DNA of 64,000 bases, from NCBI RefSeq assembly GCF_032477075.1, contig NZ_JAWDXO010000006.1:33933-97932 (forward strand). The letters are read 5' to 3'. The notes under the pieces were generated by a model, which was given only the letters and a program-made list of their open reading frames with translations, had not been told where the DNA came from and searched no databases. Each line of letters starts with the position of its first letter. Positions within the stretch are counted from its first letter, which is position 1. Source of the DNA: Fusobacterium sp. Lineage in GTDB: Bacteria > Fusobacteriota > Fusobacteriia > Fusobacteriales > Fusobacteriaceae. This document shows positions 27,347-36,008 of the stretch, piece by piece. The position numbers and the translations under genes are program-made.

Positions 27347-27462
27347 AAAAAGGAATATTAAATTCTTAAAGAATATTATTATATGCATAAAATAAACTTT
27401 CCTCCAAGAGATGTTTTAATAGTGCTAAAAAAGGAGCTTTCGCCTATAAGCTCCTTTTTGTT
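27347..27462 (+). ncRNA. Array sRNA unit 6
   Basis: GGAATA (27352-27357) lies 14 bases before AATATT (27372-27377), with the RNA start predicted near 27384. CTTTCCTCCAAGAG (27397-27410) keeps a minimal CTT/AAG hairpin with loop TCCTCC. The linker GATGTTTTAATAG leads to a strong terminator, AAAAAGGAGCTT and AAGCTCCTTTTT (27428-27459). The -10 is the poorest of the set. Confidence 0.55.
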
Positions 27463-27663
27463 TATTATAAATAAAGAAAATTAAAATAATAACAAAGATA
27501 TTCCTCATTAACTGATATAATCAAAATGTAAATTTTCAATATAATTAAATCATCTAATTTATTTTGAGTGTAAAGAAGGTTTAAAATTAAATTATAAATA
27601 AAAAAGGAACTTAATTAAAATATTTGAATGAAGAAATTAAAAAGTATTAATATGAGGTGAAAT
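27463..27663 (+). promoter_or_regulatory. Leader region of the 33-aa peptide gene with a GGAACTT box
   Basis: AAAAAAGGAACTTAA (GGAACTT 27606-27612) resembles both the array box AAAAAAGGAATATT and the classical ECF-sigma -35 GGAACTT. No clear -10 matches. It lies about 50 bases before the ATG of the peptide at 27664. Confidence 0.35.
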
Positions 27664-27765
27664 ATGGAAAAATATTTGATAACTGGAATGATATTAGCAA
27701 GTATGACTTTTTTAATTGTAGGAGTTATGGTTGGAGTTGGAATAGGAATATATTTGATAATGTGA
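27664..27765 (+). CDS. Small membrane protein, 33 aa
   Basis: ATG 27664 follows GAGGTGA. The peptide is MEKYLITGMILASMTFLIVG followed by a glycine-rich VMVGVGIGIYLIM: one transmembrane helix with GxxxG-like spacing, suited to helix packing. It has a good ribosome-binding site and ends just before a strong terminator, which supports a real gene. No known family recognised. It sits directly downstream of the sRNA array. Confidence 0.6.
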   Translation: MEKYLITGMILASMTFLIVGVMVGVGIGIYLIM

Positions 27766-27772
27766 AAGTATT

Positions 27773-27809
27773 AAAAGACCAATAAGCTATAAGCCCATTG
27801 GTCTTTTTT
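27773..27809. terminator. Bidirectional terminator
   Basis: AAAAGACCAAT (27773-27783) and ATTGGTCTTTT (27797-27807) form an 11-bp stem with T-runs on both sides. It ends the 33-aa peptide gene and, on the minus strand, the fru operon. Confidence 0.88.
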
Positions 27810-27818
27810 ATATATAAA

Positions 27819-29672
27819 TTAAATTTGGTCTACTGGTTTTTTCCAAGTTCCCAATATGAATGCTGTTACTAGTGAACCAATAACTATAGATATAAGATAC
27901 ATTACTGGATTGGTAACTACTGGGAATACAAATATTCCACCATGTGGAGCTGGTAATAATACTCCAAAGAACATAGAAAGCCCACCTGCAATTGCTGCTC
28001 CAATTATTGAAGCTGGAATTACCTTTACAGGATCTGATGCTGCAAATGGAATTGCCCCTTCAGTTATAAATGACAGACCCATTATATAACAAGTTTTTCC
28101 AGCATCTCTTTCATCTTTTGTAAATTTGTTTTTAAATATAGTAGTTGCTATAGCTATTCCTAAAGGTGGTACCATACCCCCTGCCATTACAGCAGCATGC
28201 GGTGCATAATTTCCAGCAGCTATAGTTGCTATTCCAAATGTAAATGCAGCTTTATTTACTGGTCCTCCCATATCTACTGCCATCATTCCTGCCAATACTG
28301 CTCCAAGAAGAATAAGATTTCCTGTCCCTAAAGTTTCAAGAAAATTAGTAACTCCTGTATTTAATGCTGCAATTGGATCTATAATCACTCCATACATTAA
28401 AGCACCTGTAATAAATATTCCAAACAATGGATATAAAAGAACTGGTTTTATTCCTTCAAGACTACTAGGAAGTTTGCTAAATATTTTTTTCAGCAATACA
28501 ACACTGTAACCACCTAAAAATCCACCTATAAGACCACCTAAGAATCCCCCACCATTATTTAGAGAAATAAGTCCTCCTACCATTGCAGGAGCAAATCCAG
28601 GTCTATCAGCTATACTCATTCCAATAAATCCAGCCATTACTGGCACCATAAGGAAAAATGCATTTCCTCCTCCAATATCATTTAATAATTTTGCAAAAGG
28701 ATTAAATGAGGGATCACTTGGATTACTTGCATGTATACCAAACATAAATGAAAGTGCTATTAATATTCCCCCTCCTACAACAAATGGGAGCATGTTCGAA
28801 ACTCCTGACATTATATGCTTATAAAATCCTGTTCTTTCCTTTCTAGAAGAAGATGTTTTTTCTCCTGATACTGAATATATTGGAGCTATTTGAGCTACAG
28901 CATTTTTTATAAGTTTTTCAGGATTTTTTATTCCTTCTTTTACTGGAACAATTTCAACATGTTTTCCTGCAAATCTATCCATTTCAACATTTTTGTCTGC
29001 CGCTACAATTATTCCTTTTGCATTTTTTATTTCTTCATCTGTCAATTCATCCTTTACACCAGTTGAACCATTAGTTTCTACTTTTATATTAATTCCCATA
29101 GTTTTAGCTTTTTTAATAAGAGCATCAGCAGCCATATAAGTATGGGCTATTCCTGTAGGGCAAGCTGTTACTGCCAGTACATCTGGCATCCCTGTATCTT
29201 TTTTATCAGTTTTTTCTTCTTTTTCCATGTTTGCTGATAATATTTCTATTACTTCTTTTGGTGAAGTTGCTTTTAAAAGACTTTCTCTTACATCATCATC
29301 CAATAATGTTGTTGTAAGTTTTGAGAGAACTTCTATATGAGTATCAGAAGCATTTGCTGGAGCTGCAATCATAAAAAATAGCTTTGAAGGTTCTCCATCT
29401 AACGAATCATAGTCTATACCTGTTTTAGATAATCCAAAAGCTATACTTGGAATTTTTACTGCACTTGTTTTAGCATGAGGAATTGCTATTCCTTCTTCTA
29501 ATCCTGTTGAGCTTTGGGCCTCTCTTTTCAATATTTCTTTTTTATATTCTTCTTTATCATTAAGTTTCCCTGCTGCATTTAATAATTCTACCAGTTCATC
29601 AATAACTTGATTCTTATTAGTTCCTTTTAAATTAAGATTGATACAATTTTCAGAAAGCATATTGTTTATCAT
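27819..29672 (-). CDS. fruA: Fructose PTS transporter EIIABC
   Basis: A 617-aa membrane transporter phosphorylating fructose to fructose 1-phosphate. The EIIA domain has its active His in EEGIAIPHAKTS (near residue 66). The EIIB domain has the phospho-Cys in VTACPTGIAHTYMAADAL (near residue 171). The EIIC domain occupies the rest, with GGFLGGLIGGFLGGY and FTFGIATIAAG-type membrane motifs. It follows fruK by 12 bases. Fructose specificity rests on the fruK/fruR neighbours. Confidence 0.93.
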   Translation of the reverse strand: MINNMLSENCINLNLKGTNKNQVIDELVELLNAAGKLNDKEEYKKEILKREAQSSTGLEEGIAIPHAKTSAVKIPSIAFGLSKTGIDYDSLDGEPSKLFFMIAAPANASDTHIEVLSKLTTTLLDDDVRESLLKATSPKEVIEILSANMEKEEKTDKKDTGMPDVLAVTACPTGIAHTYMAADALIKKAKTMGINIKVETNGSTGVKDELTDEEIKNAKGIIVAADKNVEMDRFAGKHVEIVPVKEGIKNPEKLIKNAVAQIAPIYSVSGEKTSSSRKERTGFYKHIMSGVSNMLPFVVGGGILIALSFMFGIHASNPSDPSFNPFAKLLNDIGGGNAFFLMVPVMAGFIGMSIADRPGFAPAMVGGLISLNNGGGFLGGLIGGFLGGYSVVLLKKIFSKLPSSLEGIKPVLLYPLFGIFITGALMYGVIIDPIAALNTGVTNFLETLGTGNLILLGAVLAGMMAVDMGGPVNKAAFTFGIATIAAGNYAPHAAVMAGGMVPPLGIAIATTIFKNKFTKDERDAGKTCYIMGLSFITEGAIPFAASDPVKVIPASIIGAAIAGGLSMFFGVLLPAPHGGIFVFPVVTNPVMYLISIVIGSLVTAFILGTWKKPVDQI

Positions 29673-29684
29673 AATTTGTCCCCC

Positions 29685-30599
29685 TTATTTAATTTTTTTA
29701 ATTTTAATATCTTTTAATAAATTCTCCATAGTTTCCAATGTTGTTAGTCCTTCAGAAAAAGCAGTGGCACTCCCTGAGGCAATTCCATATTTATATGAAT
29801 CTTCTATTGAATACCCACCTGTTATTCCATAAATAATTCCTGCTACCATTGAATCTCCTGCTCCTACTGAGCTCACAAGTTTTCCTATAGGTGCATTTCC
29901 AAGATATATTCCACTTTCAGTTATCAGCATAGAACCATCCTTACCCATAGATACTATGACATTTTCACTTCCCATACTTCTTAACTTTTCTCCAGCTTCC
30001 ATAATTTCCTCAATTGTTTTAAGATCTTTATCAAAAATTTCAGAAAGTTCATTTCTATTTGGTTTAGTTAAATATACTCCTGCTTCAAGAGAATACTTAA
30101 AAGGTTCATCTCTGGTATCAAGTATAACTTTTACTCCTGCTGGAACTCCTTTTATAATATCTTTATATATTTCATTTCCCATAGTTTTAGGTACACTTCC
30201 TGATAATACTAGCACATCTCCATCTTTTACTTTTTTCATACTATTTAAAAGTTCTTTTTCATTTTCTGCAGTAATTACTGGTGATTTACCTGATATTTCA
30301 CTTTCTTTTTCTTCAGTTTTCATTTTTATATTTATTCTTGTATTTTCTGTAAGTTCTACAAAATTTCCTTCAACTCCATATGCTTTCAAACTATTTTTTA
30401 TGTAGTCTCCTGTAAATCCACCTACAAAACCAAGTGCTATATTTTCTCTTCTAAAATTTTTTAAAACTTTAGATACATTTATTCCTTTTCCACCAGCTAA
30501 AGTATACCCATCTTTAAGTGAATTCAATTCTCCTTCTATAAATTTATCCATCACAATATAGTAATCTATAGCAGGATTTAAAGTTACAGTATAAATCAT
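29685..30599 (-). CDS. fruK: 1-phosphofructokinase
   Basis: A 304-aa PfkB-family kinase that converts fructose 1-phosphate to fructose 1,6-bisphosphate. Motifs: TLNPAIDYY at the start, GGKGINVSKVL (near residue 38), GSVPKTMG, and the catalytic VGAGDSMVAG. The start overlaps the fruR stop by four bases (ATGA). With FruA it feeds fructose into glycolysis. Confidence 0.94.
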   Translation of the reverse strand: MIYTVTLNPAIDYYIVMDKFIEGELNSLKDGYTLAGGKGINVSKVLKNFRRENIALGFVGGFTGDYIKNSLKAYGVEGNFVELTENTRINIKMKTEEKESEISGKSPVITAENEKELLNSMKKVKDGDVLVLSGSVPKTMGNEIYKDIIKGVPAGVKVILDTRDEPFKYSLEAGVYLTKPNRNELSEIFDKDLKTIEEIMEAGEKLRSMGSENVIVSMGKDGSMLITESGIYLGNAPIGKLVSSVGAGDSMVAGIIYGITGGYSIEDSYKYGIASGSATAFSEGLTTLETMENLLKDIKIKKIK

Positions 30600-31333
30600 T
30601 TTAATCCTCCTTTTTTTCTTATATCCTCTTCAAATTCTATTGGTATTTTTCCATTTGTTATCAGTATTCCTTCATCTAAAGAAGCAAAATTTATGAAACT
30701 ATTTGCTTTAAATTTTGATTCATCACATAGGAAATATACTTCTTTACCTCTTTTTATAGCTTCATTTTTTACAATTACTTCTTCAGAATCAGGTGTAGAA
30801 TACCCATCAAGTGTAATTCCATTAGCCCCTATAAAACAAATATCAAAATTGTAGCTTTTTAATGCAAGAGCTGCTGTAGCTCCAACTGTAGCCCCAGTTT
30901 TTATCTTAACTTTTCCGCCTATAAGATAAGTTTCTATTCCAAGTTTTGTAAGTTCTTCCATATGAGTAAATCCATTAGTAACTACTTTTATATCAGTTTT
31001 ATCTTTTAAATACTTAATCATGCATTCTGTTGTACTTCCAGCATCCAAAAAAATAATATCTCCATTTTTTACAAGAGTTGCCGCTTCTTTACCAATTTTA
31101 TTTTTTTCTTCTGAAAATACCATTTTTTTATAAATAATATCTTCTTCTTTATTTTCTATCAGAACTGCTCCACCATGAACTCTCCTGATTTTTCCCTTTT
31201 CTTCAAGAAAATTAAGGTCTCTACGAACTGTTGCTTCTGATACATTCATTTCTTCTACCAATTCATTTAGTTTTATATTCTTTTTATTTTTAATTAGTTC
31301 CAAAATCAAATTATATCTTTCAATATTAAGCAT
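30596..31333 (-). CDS. fruR: DeoR-family fructose operon repressor
   Basis: A 245-aa regulator with an N-terminal helix-turn-helix (KLNELVEEMNVSEATVRRDL) and the DeoR C-terminal sugar-phosphate sensor fold (IFLDAGSTTECM). The start is ATG 31333 after AAGGAGG; a longer frame reaches 31390 but would include the ribosome-binding site. As first gene of fruR-fruK-fruA it most likely represses its own operon until fructose 1-phosphate accumulates. That role is inferred from similar operons. Confidence 0.9.
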   Translation of the reverse strand: MLNIERYNLILELIKNKKNIKLNELVEEMNVSEATVRRDLNFLEEKGKIRRVHGGAVLIENKEEDIIYKKMVFSEEKNKIGKEAATLVKNGDIIFLDAGSTTECMIKYLKDKTDIKVVTNGFTHMEELTKLGIETYLIGGKVKIKTGATVGATAALALKSYNFDICFIGANGITLDGYSTPDSEEVIVKNEAIKRGKEVYFLCDESKFKANSFINFASLDEGILITNGKIPIEFEEDIRKKGGLK

Positions 31334-31361
31334 TTTATTCCTCCTTCCTCTTCTTATTTTT

Positions 31362-31413
31362 ATAATATCATTCTTTTTATTAAAAATCAATCATTTTCTT
31401 TCATTTTCTTTCA
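31362..31413 (-). promoter_or_regulatory. fruR: fru promoter with direct-repeat operator
   Basis: On the minus strand TTGATT (31385-31390), a 17-base spacer and TATTAT (31362-31367) form the promoter. Immediately upstream, TCATTTTCTT occurs twice in a row plus TCA (31391-31413, plus-strand reading). Repeats of this type are usual binding sites for DeoR-type FruR. Confidence 0.6.
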
Positions 31414-31730
31414 AAAAGTTTCATAAAATATATGATTTTTTTCTCAAACTATTTTAGAATAACAATTTATATTTTTTAGAATATAAAAAAACATAAAATT
31501 TTATTTTAAAACAGTTTTTTCTTCAATTTTTCTTTATCTTTTTAAAATTATTCTCATTTTTTACTTATTTTCCTTCATTTTTTTATTTTTCTTTCAAATT
31601 CAATCATCAATATAATAAATCTATTTTTTAATTCTTAACTTAATTGAACTTACTTTTATTCAGATGGGGACTGAAGAAAATTTTTTACATAATTTAAAAT
31701 AAAATTATTGAAGAAAAAAATTATAAATAT
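31414..31730. other. AT-rich spacer upstream of fruR
   Basis: No gene seen. A second CTTTCA/CTTCATTTTTTTA-rich stretch near 31570-31600 resembles the FruR operator repeats. Confidence 0.4.
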
Positions 31731-31832
31731 AAAAAAGCTGACATATTAATCAGAAATATAATTTCAGAATTTCTCAGTAAAAATTTACTTTTTAACTTCT
31801 AAAATTTATTCTAACTTTTAAGTCAGCTTTTT
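31731..31832. repeat. Long imperfect hairpin with AGCTGAC/GTCAGCT ends
   Basis: AAAAAGCTGAC at the left and GTCAGCTTTTT at the right close a hairpin of about 100 bases with further partial pairing inside. T-rich on exit, it is a probable terminator of the cca-mazG operon. It is one of several similar elements in this window. Confidence 0.65.
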
Positions 31833-31836
31833 AATG

Positions 31837-32175
31837 CTATAATTCATTATATTTTTTTGAACATCCCTTAGCTTTTTCCACTGGATATTTTTTTTCATTA
31901 AGTTTCATCTTTTCTTCAATAGCATCTAACAGATTTATTCCCATTTTATCACACATTAACAGCAAATAGACTCCTACATCTGCCATTTCATATTTTATAT
32001 CCTGATAATTAATTTTTTCAGCTTCACTGCTGCTCTTCCACTGAAAACATTCTAACAATTCAGCTGCTTCTATTGAAAGAGATATAGCTAAATCTTTAGG
32101 ATTATGGAACTGACTCCACTCTCTGTCATCTCGAAATTTTTTTATAATTTCATTTATTTTATCAAATTTTTCCAT
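31837..32175 (-). CDS. MazG-like nucleotide pyrophosphohydrolase
   Basis: A 112-aa all-helical enzyme, likely hydrolysing (d)NTPs to monophosphates as a house-cleaning step. The metal-binding motifs SIEAAELLECFQW and YEMADVGVYLLLM are those of the MazG/RS21-C6 group. The C-terminal NEKKYPVEKAKG is typical. It follows cca in one transcription unit. The preferred nucleotide is not readable. Confidence 0.85.
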   Translation of the reverse strand: MEKFDKINEIIKKFRDDREWSQFHNPKDLAISLSIEAAELLECFQWKSSSEAEKINYQDIKYEMADVGVYLLLMCDKMGINLLDAIEEKMKLNEKKYPVEKAKGCSKKYNEL

Positions 32176-32221
32176 TTATAAGCACCTCTTAACATTTTAA
32201 ACAACATACTTTATCAAAAAA

Positions 32222-33568
32222 TTAATTCTTTAAAATTATTTTATACTGCTCTGCAAAATTTAAAAGAATTTCCCTGTCATTATTAACAGGATCTTCCAAT
32301 ACTTTTCCTAAAAGATATTTTAATGTTTCCCCAATATCCTTTCCTTTAGTAATTCCCAAATTTATCATATCATTTCCATTTACCATAAGATCTTTTATAG
32401 ATACAGGTTCATTATTATTGTATATCTCATAATATGCTATTTTTAATTTATCCAAAGCTGTAAAATCAAATGGAGGTTTATGGGCTATTCTATCTGCTTC
32501 CATTAATTTAAAGAGTTTTGGCATATTTTCATATCCTATTTTATCAATTAATTTTTTACAGTATTTCTTATTACTATTTTTTGAATTATTCAGATGATTA
32601 GCAATTAATAAGGTAACATTTTTTACAATTTTATTTGTATATTTCATTCTCAAAAGTATTTTTTCAGCTAAAACAGCACTTTCCTGTTCATGTCCATAAA
32701 AATGACCTATTCCATTTTTTAAAGTATAAGTTTGAGGTTTTCCTATATCATGAAGCAATGCCGCAAGTCTAAGTTCTATGTCACCTTCAATAGAAGCTAC
32801 TGTTTTTTTTATATGTTCATCCAATGTAAGATTATGATGATGGTTCCTTTGATTAAATTTTTTTGTTTTTGTCCATTCTGGAATAAGATATTCAAGTATT
32901 CCTGTTTTTTCAAGAAGTTCCATTGCTGAACCAGCATCATCAGCTGTTATTATTTTACTGAATTCTTCTCTCATTCTTTCCATAGATAATTTTTTTACAA
33001 GAGGCATATATGGAAGAAGCTGTTCTATATCATTTTTATTATTTAAATTTTTTGTTACAAGAAATCTTATAAATCTCATAACTCTCAAAGGATCTTCTTT
33101 TATACGTTCTGAAGCTTCTCCTACAAAACGAAGATTTTTATTTAATATATCTTCTACAGCATTATCTGCATATTTATAATTTTCTCCATCGAATGCTATA
33201 GCATTAATAGTAAAATCTCTTCTTTTTAAATCCTCCATTATATTATCTGTAAATTCTACTTCCTGTTCTCTTCTATCTTCTGGTACACCTATATCCTTTC
33301 TATATTTAGCTATCTCATAATGTGTCCCTTTATATTTTATCTGAATTATTCCAAAAGATTTTCCAATCTCTTTAGGATGAAATTCCTTAAATATTTCCAA
33401 TAACTTTTCATATGAAAGATTTGTTACAAAATCACAATCTTTTGGTTTTAAATCCAAAAGAGAATCTCTCACATATCCTCCCACTATATATCCTTCTCCA
33501 TATTTCTGAATGATTTCAAGAATATATTTTTCATTCTCTCCCAATTCTATTTTTTTTAATTTTTCCAT
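32222..33568 (-). CDS. cca: CCA tRNA nucleotidyltransferase / poly(A) polymerase family
   Basis: Adds or repairs the 3'-CCA of tRNA. The 448-aa protein has the class II head motif IVGGYVRDSLLDLKPKDCDF with catalytic Asp pair, the RRDFTINAIAF motif, the RNA-binding neck LRVMRFIRF, and an HD phosphohydrolase-type domain with LLHDIGKP. The HD domain is common in bacterial bifunctional enzymes. It starts three bases after the preceding nucleotidyltransferase stop. Confidence 0.9.
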   Translation of the reverse strand: MEKLKKIELGENEKYILEIIQKYGEGYIVGGYVRDSLLDLKPKDCDFVTNLSYEKLLEIFKEFHPKEIGKSFGIIQIKYKGTHYEIAKYRKDIGVPEDRREQEVEFTDNIMEDLKRRDFTINAIAFDGENYKYADNAVEDILNKNLRFVGEASERIKEDPLRVMRFIRFLVTKNLNNKNDIEQLLPYMPLVKKLSMERMREEFSKIITADDAGSAMELLEKTGILEYLIPEWTKTKKFNQRNHHHNLTLDEHIKKTVASIEGDIELRLAALLHDIGKPQTYTLKNGIGHFYGHEQESAVLAEKILLRMKYTNKIVKNVTLLIANHLNNSKNSNKKYCKKLIDKIGYENMPKLFKLMEADRIAHKPPFDFTALDKLKIAYYEIYNNNEPVSIKDLMVNGNDMINLGITKGKDIGETLKYLLGKVLEDPVNNDREILLNFAEQYKIILKN

Positions 33569-33571
33569 ATT

Positions 33572-34552
33572 TTATTCTCCCTTGAGCAGAAAATCTTTAT
33601 ATATTTCTATTACAAGTTTTTCTATTGCTTCTATATCTACGTTTTTAGGTATCACTATCAGTTCAGGAGTATCTTCAAATTTTTTAAGTTTTATTTCCAA
33701 TTCTTCCACCAGTTCAATTACTTTTTCAAATTTTATTTCTCCCATTTTTATTTTCATTATAAGTTCTCTTTCTTGTAAAGGATACACCAGATTTCCAGTA
33801 GTTATTATTTCTATTGCCTCCAGTAAAAGCCTTACAAGATGTGAAGCATATTTAGTATCGTATCCTGATTGTTTTATAAGTTCCTGTCTGTTGCTGCTCT
33901 CTTTTATTATTCTTTCTATTAATTCACAAGCATTTTTAAGAGTAAGATTAGAATTTATATTATATTCCCCTATCCTGTAAACATCCCCTTTTACATCTCT
34001 CTGAATGAAATTTTTTCCAAAACTTTCCTCTCTTCTCATCTCAGGAAGAAGCACTTTATCAGATTTATATTTCTCTATCATATTTTTTATAAAATCTCTG
34101 GCTGAATAAAGTTTTTCAAGATTTTCTTTTTTTACATAAAGTTTATGTTTTTGTGAATTGGCAAACCCTGAAAATTTCTCAATAAGTTTTTGTGAAAGAA
34201 ATAAGTGCCTGTTATCCAGTAATTTTCTTCCATATTCATTTATATATATAATATTATCCTCATCTACAAAGAGAAGTTCTATTATATTTGGATTATTTCC
34301 TGCTGCCAAAGCAACAAATCTTTTCAATTCATAAAAAGTTCTGTCAACTGCTTTAAAGCTGTTCTTTCCATTTTCAAGTTTAGATTCTATCCCTAAATCT
34401 ACCTGTTCCAGTTTATGAAGTCCAATATGATATTTCCATGGAGCAAGAAATATTCCAGTATAATCTTTATCTGAAGAAGGTGTAGACAAACCATAGAGGT
34501 GGCTTCCTGTTCTTATTTCTAATATTTTTCCATTATTTACCAGTTTTTCCAT
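33572..34552 (-). CDS. YcgL-type predicted nucleotidyltransferase
   Basis: A 326-aa protein with a polymerase-beta-fold start: TGSHLYGLSTPSSDKDYTGI contains the GS and DxD-like residues of the active site. The central part is helical, with RDFIKNMIEKY and KYASHLVRLL. This matches the widely distributed predicted nucleotidyltransferase group that includes B. subtilis YcgL, whose substrate is not known to me. It shares an operon with cca, which hints at RNA-related work but does not show it. Confidence 0.75.
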   Translation of the reverse strand: MEKLVNNGKILEIRTGSHLYGLSTPSSDKDYTGIFLAPWKYHIGLHKLEQVDLGIESKLENGKNSFKAVDRTFYELKRFVALAAGNNPNIIELLFVDEDNIIYINEYGRKLLDNRHLFLSQKLIEKFSGFANSQKHKLYVKKENLEKLYSARDFIKNMIEKYKSDKVLLPEMRREESFGKNFIQRDVKGDVYRIGEYNINSNLTLKNACELIERIIKESSNRQELIKQSGYDTKYASHLVRLLLEAIEIITTGNLVYPLQERELIMKIKMGEIKFEKVIELVEELEIKLKKFEDTPELIVIPKNVDIEAIEKLVIEIYKDFLLKGE

Positions 34553-34650
34553 TTTCTCACCTCTTTTTTTTGATTTCTATAATTATATACTGCTTTCTGC
34601 CTTTTTTCAAATAGAAAATATAGGTCCTGAAATGATAAAAATTCAAATCA

Positions 34651-34775
34651 AAATGGATGACTTTTAAAATGAAAGATTACAACAACTTTACTGCTGTATT
34701 CCAATAATTACAACAATTGAAATATCAACTGTTTAATTACCAAAAATTCAATCTAACTTTTTAGTCATCCACTTA
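34651..34775. repeat. Long imperfect hairpin downstream of the enolase-family gene
   Basis: AAATGGATGAC (left) pairs with GTCATCCACTT (right), with weaker inner pairing (ATGAAAGATT against AATCTAACTTT). It is probably the terminator of the minus-strand enolase-family/NhaC operon. Confidence 0.55.
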
Positions 34776-34811
34776 GTATAAATTATTTTATTAAACTATA
34801 TTTTTTAACTT

Positions 34812-35987
34812 CTATTCTATAGTCACTTTCACTGAATTATTGATGGCACTTTCAGATAATTCATTTCCCAGTCCTGGAAGTTCAGGAACTTTATATTTAC
34901 CATTTACTGGCTGATAATCATAAATACAATAAGATTTATTATATGGAGTCAGGTTTACAGCATGATGTTCATGTATTACAAAGTTTGGTATCACACATTC
35001 TAAGTGCAGGGCTACAACATTTGATAAAGGGCTTCCACAGGCATGTCCCTGTACTCCTACATCATAAGCATATGCCATATCACAGATCTTTTTCCCCTCA
35101 GTAATTCCACCACAGTTTCCAAAATCCGGCTGTATCATCTGCACTGAACAATTTTCAAAATATTGAGCATACTGCCATCTTGAATAAATACGTTCTCCTG
35201 TTGCAATTGGTATATTAAGCTTATCAGACATATATTTTGTAATTTTAGGATAAGGCGTAGTTGGTTCTTCAAAACAGAAGATATCATATTTCTCTGCCAT
35301 TTTTCCTAACTGTAAAGCTGATTGTGCATCTGTGTAAGAATGATTTTCTATTATGATATCAACATCTGGCCCAACTGCTTCTCTTACAGCTGCTATTCTT
35401 TTTTCAACTATATTCAGATATTTTTTACTCAAAAGTCCAAGTCTGTCATTGTCATTAAAGAAACCATCTTTTTCATCATATAAAAAGAAATCAAATTTTA
35501 CAGCATCATAACCTTCTGCAACAGCTTTTTTAGCATTTTTTGCATAATCTTCAGGAGTTCTGGCAGGTATTCTTACCTCTCCCCAGCCAAACTGAAGCTG
35601 ACTGGCATAACATCTCAAGTTATCCCTCCTCTTTCCACCTAAAAGCTTATACACTGGAACTTTAAAATATTTTCCCTTTATATCCCAAAGGGCTATATCT
35701 ATAGCTGATATTGCTGAAAATGTTACTGGACCTCCATTTTGCCCCCAGAAAGTTGAACGATATAATTTATCCCATATAACCTCGTTATCCAGAGGATCCA
35801 TCCCTATTACCATTTTTGCCAATTCCTGAAGCATTCCAAAAGCTCCAAGAGCTCCTACATCATATGCCATTGCTGCCTCTCCATCTCCATATATTCCCTC
35901 ATCAGTATAAATACGACAGACAATTGGACGCCAATCTGGTCTCACATCTGTTCCTAACTGCATAACATCAACTTTTACTATTTTCAT
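34812..35987 (-). CDS. Mandelate racemase/muconate-lactonizing-type enolase superfamily enzyme
   Basis: A 391-aa (beta/alpha)7-beta enzyme with an N-terminal capping domain. Metal-ligand segments are AVKFDFF, IIENHS, FEEPTTP and IATGERIY. GVQGHACGSPLSN near the C-terminus should carry a catalytic His. The family abstracts a proton alpha to a carboxylate, as in acid-sugar dehydratases and racemases. Its partner is an NhaC-type carrier. I cannot assign the substrate; an acid sugar or hydroxy acid is most likely. Confidence 0.8.
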   Translation of the reverse strand: MKIVKVDVMQLGTDVRPDWRPIVCRIYTDEGIYGDGEAAMAYDVGALGAFGMLQELAKMVIGMDPLDNEVIWDKLYRSTFWGQNGGPVTFSAISAIDIALWDIKGKYFKVPVYKLLGGKRRDNLRCYASQLQFGWGEVRIPARTPEDYAKNAKKAVAEGYDAVKFDFFLYDEKDGFFNDNDRLGLLSKKYLNIVEKRIAAVREAVGPDVDIIIENHSYTDAQSALQLGKMAEKYDIFCFEEPTTPYPKITKYMSDKLNIPIATGERIYSRWQYAQYFENCSVQMIQPDFGNCGGITEGKKICDMAYAYDVGVQGHACGSPLSNVVALHLECVIPNFVIHEHHAVNLTPYNKSYCIYDYQPVNGKYKVPELPGLGNELSESAINNSVKVTIE

Positions 35988-36008
35988 ACTAATCCTCCTC
36001 TTTATTTT

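Noticed and set aside
26372..27470. CRISPR-like array
   Set aside because: The repeats are diverged, about 110-270 bases apart and each has promoter-like and terminator parts; there are no short identical repeats with unique spacers and no cas genes.
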